Assembly (NCBI GenBank): GCA_003524435.1
Contig: DQHP01000169.1
Span: 1 to 10,619 of the forward strand
Reading direction: 5' to 3'
DNA from: Microbacterium sp.
GTDB taxonomy: Bacteria; Actinomycetota; Actinomycetes; Actinomycetales; Microbacteriaceae
DNA length: 10,619 nt
Shown here: positions 6,803 through 10,619 of the stretch, piece after piece
Numbering within the stretch: position 1 is the first letter of the stretch
How the letters are laid out: each line of letters opens with the position of its first letter
Position numbers and translations under genes: made by a program
Notes under the pieces: model-generated
The model's input: only the letters and a program-made list of their open reading frames with translations
What the model was told of the DNA's origin: nothing
Databases searched by the model: none

Positions 6803-6815
6803 CGGGCTCACCCGC
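6802..6815 (+). terminator. Short GC hairpin just after the ald stop (weak terminator candidate)
   Basis: GCGGG-CTCA-CCCGC forms a 5-bp GC-only stem overlapping the last base of the ald stop codon. It is followed only by CGTTC rather than a real T-tract, so intrinsic termination here is doubtful. Confidence 0.25.
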
Positions 6816-6819
6816 CGTT

Positions 6820-7000
6820 CATAACTCCTCAAACTTCAGTGGGGTCCACCGCCGCATAACTCCGGAGATTCTTCCGGCCCGTCCGGGCGCACCCGCGTGT
6901 TTCCGGGGTTTCGGCCGCTGCCGGGGCCTGATTTTCGAAGATTCTCCGGAGTTATGCGGACAGAGTCGAGGAGCTGTGCACCCGATTTTGCGGAGTTATG
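6820..7000. repeat. Composite inverted-repeat element between convergent ald and znuB
   Basis: A long inverted repeat has arms 6852-6874 and 6937-6959. They are 23 bp each with one mismatch and each contains the CTCCGGAG self-palindrome; the loop between them is 62 nt. The core CATAACTCC also occurs outside the arms, at 6820-6828 on the plus strand and 6992-7000 on the minus strand. The four copies (6820, 6855, 6948, 6992) therefore form two nested pairs facing inward. The rightmost copy contains the znuB stop codon (6996-6998). It may act as a bidirectional transcription barrier for the convergent genes or be a REP-like dispersed palindrome. No T-tracts are evident. Confidence 0.85.
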
Positions 7001-7877
7001 CGCGGGCGGCGCGGCGAACACGGTTGCGCGAGCGCTGCAAAATCCAGCATCCGGCGTAGATGAGGAACGAAATCGTGGTGATGTAGGGGCTGACGGGCAA
7101 CGTTCCGGCGAGTGCGAGCAGAATTCCTCCGACTGCGGAGACGAATCCGAACAGCGCGGCGAGCAACGGCACGGCCAGGGGCCCTGCGGCCACACGCATC
7201 GCCGCGGCCGCAGGAGTGACGAGCAGAGCCATGACGAGCAACGCTCCAATGATGTGCACGCAGACAGCGACGATAAGTCCGAGCAGCACCATGAACGCGA
7301 GGCTCAGCGCCCTGGTCGGAATGCCGCGCGCACTCGCGGCCACAGCGTCCAGCGAGTCGAAGCGCAGCGGATTCCACATCAACAGCAGGCCGACGAGCAC
7401 GAATGCGCTGATGCCGATGAGCCAGCCGAGGTCAGGGCTCGATACCGAAACGATCTGCCCAGTGAGCAGGCTGAACTGGTTCGCGCTGCGCCCGTCGTAA
7501 AGCGAGAGGAAGAGGATGCCGAGGCCAAGGCCGAACGGCATCAGCACGCCGACGATCGAGTTGCGATCGCGCGCCCTGGATCCGAGGATTCCGATGAGAA
7601 TCGCCGCCACCAGCGCACCCCCGAGGGAGCCGACGACCACACTTCCGCCGAACAGCAGCGCGGCGGCCGCCCCAGCAAAAGACAACTCGCTCACGCCATG
7701 AACTGCAAAGGCGAGGTCTCGCTGCATCACGAAGACGCCGATGAGCCCGCCGACAATGCCGAGGACAGCACCGGCGATGATCGAATTCATCAGCAGTTCG
7801 ACGAGTGCGCCGTAGTCCTGGAACGAGAAGATGTCGCCCCAGTCAATGGCGCGGACGAGTCCGGATGCCGCGATCAT
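6996..7877 (-). CDS. znuB: Zinc ABC transporter permease (ZnuB-like, ABC-3 family)
   Basis: This 293-residue protein is a very hydrophobic permease of the ABC-3 (ZnuB/MntB) family, with about eight predicted membrane segments (near 27-50, 63-80, 84-100, 108-127, 150-167, 192-222, 234-257 and 265-282). Family landmarks are MQRDLAFAVHGVSELSFAGA (51-70, including H60) and VHIIGALLVMALLVTPAAAA (207-226, including H208). It forms the membrane channel through which the ZnuC ATPase drives metal import. The start ATG overlaps the znuC stop (ATGA), so translation is coupled. The C-terminus ends in a basic tail, RSRNRVRRAARA. The stop codon lies inside a CATAACTCC/GGAGTTATG repeat shared with the intergenic element. 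The Zur-like site upstream of the operon favours zinc over manganese. Confidence 0.93.
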   Translation of the reverse strand: MIAASGLVRAIDWGDIFSFQDYGALVELLMNSIIAGAVLGIVGGLIGVFVMQRDLAFAVHGVSELSFAGAAAALLFGGSVVVGSLGGALVAAILIGILGSRARDRNSIVGVLMPFGLGLGILFLSLYDGRSANQFSLLTGQIVSVSSPDLGWLIGISAFVLVGLLLMWNPLRFDSLDAVAASARGIPTRALSLAFMVLLGLIVAVCVHIIGALLVMALLVTPAAAAMRVAAGPLAVPLLAALFGFVSAVGGILLALAGTLPVSPYITTISFLIYAGCWILQRSRNRVRRAARA

Positions 7878-8701
7878 GCGTCGTCCTCGTGCTCGTCGTG
7901 GTCGTGGTGCGGCTCAGCATCCGGAACTCCGACGACGACGAGTCGGTCTCCGGCACGGAGCACAAAAACCGGCGTGCCATAAAGATCAGTGAGGACTCGG
8001 CTCTGCAGCACTTCGTCTGGAGTGCCCAGCACGAAACGGCCGCCGGCGATATAAAGGATGCGGTCGACTCGGCCGAGGATCGGGTTGATGTCGTGCGTGA
8101 CGAACAGCACTGCCGCATCGCGCTCTCGGCGCTGTCGATCGATGATCTCGGTGATCCCGAGCTGGTTCGCAAGGTCGAGGTTCGACAGCGGCTCATCACA
8201 CAGCAGCAGCGTCGGCTCGTCGGCGAGCGCCTGGCCCACACGCAACCGTTGCTGTTCGCCGCCAGAGAGCAGTCCGACGCGACGGTCGGCGAAGTGTGAA
8301 GCGCCCACTCCTTCGAGCAGCACATCGACGCGTTCGCGATCTCCGCGGCGAGGGATCGGCAGGCCGAACCTGGTGCCGTTGACGCCGAGAGCGACGACGT
8401 CGCGGGCACGCATGCTGGTGTCCGGCGGCAGTGGACGCTGCTGTGGAATGTAACCGATGCGCGAATTACCCCGGTGCACGGACGAACCCGCGACACGGAT
8501 GCTGCCGCTGCTGAGCGGCTGCAATCCGAGGATCGCCCGCATCAACGTCGTTTTACCCGAGCCAGACGGCCCCAGCACTGCGATGAACTCCCCCGCTTCG
8601 ACGCTCAGATCAAGACCTGACCAGAGTTCTCGGCGGTCACGGTGAAGCGCCGCGCCACGAATCTCGAGGACGGGGACGCTCGCAGCGCCCTCCGCACTCA
8701 C
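7874..8701 (-). CDS. znuC: Zinc ABC transporter ATP-binding protein (ZnuC-like) with His/Asp-rich tail
   Basis: This 275-residue ATPase couples ATP hydrolysis to metal import through ZnuB. All nucleotide-binding motifs are intact: Walker A GPSGSGKT (44-51), Q-loop YIPQQ (84-88), signature LSGGEQQR (145-152), Walker B LLLCDEP (165-171), D-loop SNLD (173-176) and the switch histidine H203 (VTHD). It starts with GTG inside the znuA stop (GTGA) and ends inside the znuB start (ATGA), so all three genes are translationally coupled. After about residue 225 there is an extra C-terminal segment ending in EPHHDHDEHEDDA (263-275), with four histidines and six acidic residues, which looks able to bind metal in the cytoplasm. 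A role for this tail in sensing or feedback inhibition is inference only. Confidence 0.94.
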   Translation of the reverse strand: MSAEGAASVPVLEIRGAALHRDRRELWSGLDLSVEAGEFIAVLGPSGSGKTTLMRAILGLQPLSSGSIRVAGSSVHRGNSRIGYIPQQRPLPPDTSMRARDVVALGVNGTRFGLPIPRRGDRERVDVLLEGVGASHFADRRVGLLSGGEQQRLRVGQALADEPTLLLCDEPLSNLDLANQLGITEIIDRQRRERDAAVLFVTHDINPILGRVDRILYIAGGRFVLGTPDEVLQSRVLTDLYGTPVFVLRAGDRLVVVGVPDAEPHHDHDEHEDDA

Positions 8702-9672
8702 GACTGGAGTGCGTCGGCGAGGTTCTGAATCGCGTCACGCATCCACTTAGCGTACGACGATCCGTCCTCAAGGAGTTCCGTGAAAGCAACAACGGGGATG
8801 CCTGCAGCCTCTGCCGCGTCTTCTACCCGCTGGGTCTCCGAGCCACCGGTCTGCGCATTGGTAAGCACCACCGCAACGTCGCCGGTGTCGATGACGTCCA
8901 ATGCATCGAGCAGAGTGGCCGGTGCCACATCACTGCCCTCTTCGACTGCTGCGGCGAATCCGTCTGGCGCCACATCGGTAAGTCCAGCAGCCGTCGCGAT
9001 GTAGCCGGGCAGCGGTTCAGTGATGAACACGGCAGCGCCGTCAGCATCCGCCGCCAAAGTCTCGAGATCCGTTTCGATGCTTTCCAGCTCGGCGATGATT
9101 TCGTCAGCGGCCGCCGCGAATTCAGCTTCCCCCTCCGGGTCGAGCTCGGTGAGCTCTGTCGCGATGCCCTCGACGACGTGGATCATCGTGTGCGGGTCGA
9201 ACCAGATGTGCTCGTTGAAGCCCTCGATGTGGTTGTGGCCTTCGTGACCCTCTTCACCTTCAGCGTGGTCGTGGTCGTGTTCTGCCTCTTCGTCATGGCC
9301 CTCGTTGCCGGGGAAATCGTGTGAGAACTCGACCGCGGTAAGGACGTGTGCGTCTGATCCGTCAAGCAGAGTGTCGATGAAGGCGTCGTAGCCCCCACCG
9401 TTTTCGATAACCAGATCAGCGTTCTGGACACCGAGGCGATCACGAGCGGATGCTTCGTAGGAGTGCGGATCCTGGCTTGCCGACGTAATGATCGAGGCCA
9501 CCTCGACGCGGTCGCCGCCGATCTGCGCCACGAGCGAGCCGTAAACATTGGTGGATGCGGTGACCTGGATGAGCCCATCATCCGAGCCTCCTGCTTCTGA
9601 ACCTGACGCACAGCCCGCAAGGACGAGGGCGGACACGGAGGCGAGCGCGAAAGCGGCGACGGACTTCTTCAT
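8698..9672 (-). CDS. znuA: Zinc ABC transporter substrate-binding lipoprotein (ZnuA-like)
   Basis: This 324-residue lipoprotein captures metal outside the membrane for ZnuBC. The signal peptide MKKSVAAFALASVSALVLAGC ends in the lipobox LAGC (lipidated Cys21). It is a TroA-type cluster A-I protein, with candidate ligands H70 (DPHSYE), H155 (NEHIWFDPH), E219 (TEPLPGY) and E299 (FTELLE). The third ligand is a glutamate where E. coli ZnuA has histidine, as in the TroA_b subgroup. Residues 118-155 form the His/Glu/Asp-rich loop (nine histidines) typical of zinc-binding ZnuA proteins. Two in-frame ATGs occur at 9678 and 9672. I chose 9672 because the -10 element abuts the first ATG, placing the predicted transcript start at the second. 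Zinc is the likely substrate given the loop and the Zur-like operator; manganese is less likely. Confidence 0.92.
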   Translation of the reverse strand: MKKSVAAFALASVSALVLAGCASGSEAGGSDDGLIQVTASTNVYGSLVAQIGGDRVEVASIITSASQDPHSYEASARDRLGVQNADLVIENGGGYDAFIDTLLDGSDAHVLTAVEFSHDFPGNEGHDEEAEHDHDHAEGEEGHEGHNHIEGFNEHIWFDPHTMIHVVEGIATELTELDPEGEAEFAAAADEIIAELESIETDLETLAADADGAAVFITEPLPGYIATAAGLTDVAPDGFAAAVEEGSDVAPATLLDALDVIDTGDVAVVLTNAQTGGSETQRVEDAAEAAGIPVVAFTELLEDGSSYAKWMRDAIQNLADALQS

Positions 9673-9678
9673 CTTCAT

Positions 9679-9708
9679 ATTCTACACGCTAATGATAACC
9701 ATTCTCAA
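9679..9708 (-). promoter_or_regulatory. znuACB promoter, apparently leaderless
   Basis: On the minus strand, TTGAGA (9708-9703) is followed by an 18-nt spacer and TAGAAT (9684-9679). This is a good sigma-70-type pair, five of six matching TATAAT at the -10. The -10 directly abuts the ATG at 9678, so transcription should begin at about 9672, the A of the second ATG. No Shine-Dalgarno sequence is present, which agrees with a leaderless mRNA of the kind common in actinobacteria. Confidence 0.65.
9693..9707 (-). promoter_or_regulatory. Zur-box-like operator in the znu promoter
   Basis: The 15-mer TGATAACCATTCTCA (plus strand) matches the palindromic form TGATAATCATTATCA at 13 of 15 positions. 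It resembles known Zur operators as I remember them. It lies between the -35 and -10 elements, overlapping the -35 end, where bound zinc-loaded Zur would block RNA polymerase. Being directly upstream of a zinc transporter operon supports the call. A different Fur-family repressor is possible. Confidence 0.65.
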
Positions 9709-9761
9709 CGCGTGTGGACGGGATCGCGTCCAGCCGATTTCACGCGGAAGGGTCCCGGATC

Positions 9762-9785
9762 GTCGCTAGTCTCACGAATAGCGAC
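9762..9785 (-). terminator. Hairpin in the gap downstream of the E2 gene (weak terminator candidate)
   Basis: GTCGCTA (9762-9768) and TAGCGAC (9779-9785) form a perfect 7-bp stem with a 10-nt loop, about 60 bp past the E2 stop on the minus strand. No T-tract follows on that strand. The rest of the 167-bp gap (9679-9845) holds only the znu promoter; I see no gene there. Confidence 0.3.
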
Positions 9786-9845
9786 CAAGTTCGACCCCGG
9801 GCCGGACGGCAAGCGACGATGTGCGACCCCGCCACGGCGGCGATC

Positions 9846-10619
9846 TCAGTCGACCAGCAGCGCCGGCTCCTCAAGGATCGAAGCGACGTCGGCGATGAAG
9901 CGGCTCATACCGTCACCGTCGACGACGCGGTGGTCGAACGATCCCGCAACCGTGGTGACGTACCGGGGCCGCACCTCACCGTCGACAACCCACGGCTTCT
10001 GGCTGATGGTGCCCATGGCCACGATTCCGGCTTCACCGGGATTGATGATCGGCGTCCCGGCGTCCATCCCGAAGACACCGATGTTGGTGATCGTGATCGT
10101 GCCGCCGTGCTGATCGGCCGGCGGCGTCTTGCCCTCGCGTGCGGTGAGCGTCAGTCGGTTCAGCGCCCGGGCGAGATCCTTCATGCCGAGGGTCTGGGCG
10201 TCCTTGATGTTCGGTACGAGCAGTCCCCGCGGGGTCGCTGCGGCGATGCCGAGGTTCACGTAGTGTCGCACCGAAATCTCGGCGCCGTCCTCCGTCTCGA
10301 CCCAGGCGGCGTTCACCATCGGGTTGCGGCGCACGGCCCAGATCACAGCCCGGGCGACGATGAGCAGCGGCGACACCTTGATGTCGGCGAAGTCTGGCGA
10401 TGCCTTCAGTCGCTTGACGAGCTCCATCGTGCGGGTCGCATCGACCTCTTTCCAGACGGTGACGTGCGGTGCACTGTAGGCGCTTTGCACCATGGCTGAG
10501 GCACTGACCTTGCGCACACCCTTGACGGGAATCGACTCGGTGCGCTCAGCATCCGCCTGCGAAGTCTGCCGCGGCGCTGGAGCGATGCCGCGAGCAAGAC
10601 CCGCCGGCGCGCTCTGCGG
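9846..10619 (-). CDS. 2-oxoacid dehydrogenase E2 (dihydrolipoamide acyltransferase) catalytic domain, 5' end beyond window
   Basis: These are the C-terminal 257 residues of an E2 acyltransferase, open to the right edge. The first 34 visible residues are an Ala/Pro/Gln linker ending IPVKG. The catalytic domain then follows, with VRKVSASAMVQSAYSAPHVT, the VNLGIAAATPRGLLVPNI block, and the active site FDHRVVDGDG (H230 and D234 of the fragment). E2 moves acyl groups from lipoyl-lysine to CoA in pyruvate, branched-chain or similar dehydrogenase complexes. The lipoyl domain(s) and E3/E1-binding domain should lie beyond the edge. The GTG at 10517 is an internal valine, not a start, since the frame is open upstream with E2-like linker sequence. 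Visible residues do not decide between pyruvate and branched-chain E2. It is unlikely to be linked functionally to the zinc operon. Confidence 0.93.
   Translation of the reverse strand, partial: PQSAPAGLARGIAPAPRQTSQADAERTESIPVKGVRKVSASAMVQSAYSAPHVTVWKEVDATRTMELVKRLKASPDFADIKVSPLLIVARAVIWAVRRNPMVNAAWVETEDGAEISVRHYVNLGIAAATPRGLLVPNIKDAQTLGMKDLARALNRLTLTAREGKTPPADQHGGTITITNIGVFGMDAGTPIINPGEAGIVAMGTISQKPWVVDGEVRPRYVTTVAGSFDHRVVDGDGMSRFIADVASILEEPALLVD

Noticed and set aside
6897..7982. 361-codon plus-strand frame rich in Asp, Glu, Gln and His over znuB
   Set aside because: It is the complement of a hydrophobic membrane protein with ABC-3 motifs; hydrophilic low-complexity shadows are expected there.
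9829..9840. CCGCC/GGCGG dyad just past the E2 stop as a terminator
   Set aside because: The loop is too short for the full stem and no T-tract follows; such small GC dyads are frequent in DNA of this composition.
10517..10517. GTG as the start of the E2 gene
   Set aside because: The frame stays open to the window edge with linker-like sequence, and E2 proteins need lipoyl and binding domains upstream.

Overview
The window is high-GC, densely coded DNA that looks like an actinobacterial chromosome. The compact four-base ATGA/GTGA overlaps, the GC-biased third positions, the abundant GCATCC/GGATGC word and an apparently leaderless znuA promoter suggest the Microbacteriaceae or close relatives. 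This placement is by feel, because there is no rRNA or other marker gene here. I see no tRNA, rRNA, transposase or CRISPR array.

Positions 1-6802 look like one catabolic locus. On the minus strand, running off the left edge, is an M24-family enzyme very like ectoine hydrolase (DoeA/EutD). Divergent from it are two tandem paralogous LysR-type regulators. They are followed by a class III aminotransferase, a succinate-semialdehyde-type aldehyde dehydrogenase (ATGA-overlapped) and alanine dehydrogenase. My reading is an ectoine-to-aspartate route. DoeA opens ectoine to N-acetyl-diaminobutyrate, a deacetylase (DoeB/EutE, expected beyond the left edge) gives diaminobutyrate, the aminotransferase (DoeD-like) gives aspartate semialdehyde, and the aldehyde dehydrogenase (DoeC-like) gives aspartate. 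Alanine dehydrogenase could regenerate pyruvate if pyruvate is the amino acceptor. The hydrolase family call is fairly firm; the substrates of the other enzymes are inferred from context.

The non-coding parts of this locus are unusual. There is a divergent regulatory gap with two dyads, an 18-bp-stem hairpin directly ahead of the aminotransferase ribosome binding site, and four tandem C-rich 17-bp repeats ahead of ald.

Positions 6803-6995 separate convergent genes. They hold a long inverted repeat (23-bp arms) flanked by two further copies of its core, CATAACTCC; the rightmost copy contains the znuB stop codon.

Positions 6996-9678 are a minus-strand znuA-znuC-znuB zinc uptake operon with four-base overlaps. 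A good promoter precedes it, with a Zur-box-like palindrome exactly between its -35 and -10 elements. The -10 abuts the first ATG, so the transcript probably starts at the second ATG and is leaderless.

From 9846 to the right edge, on the minus strand, is the catalytic domain of a 2-oxoacid dehydrogenase E2 subunit, truncated at its N-terminus by the window edge.
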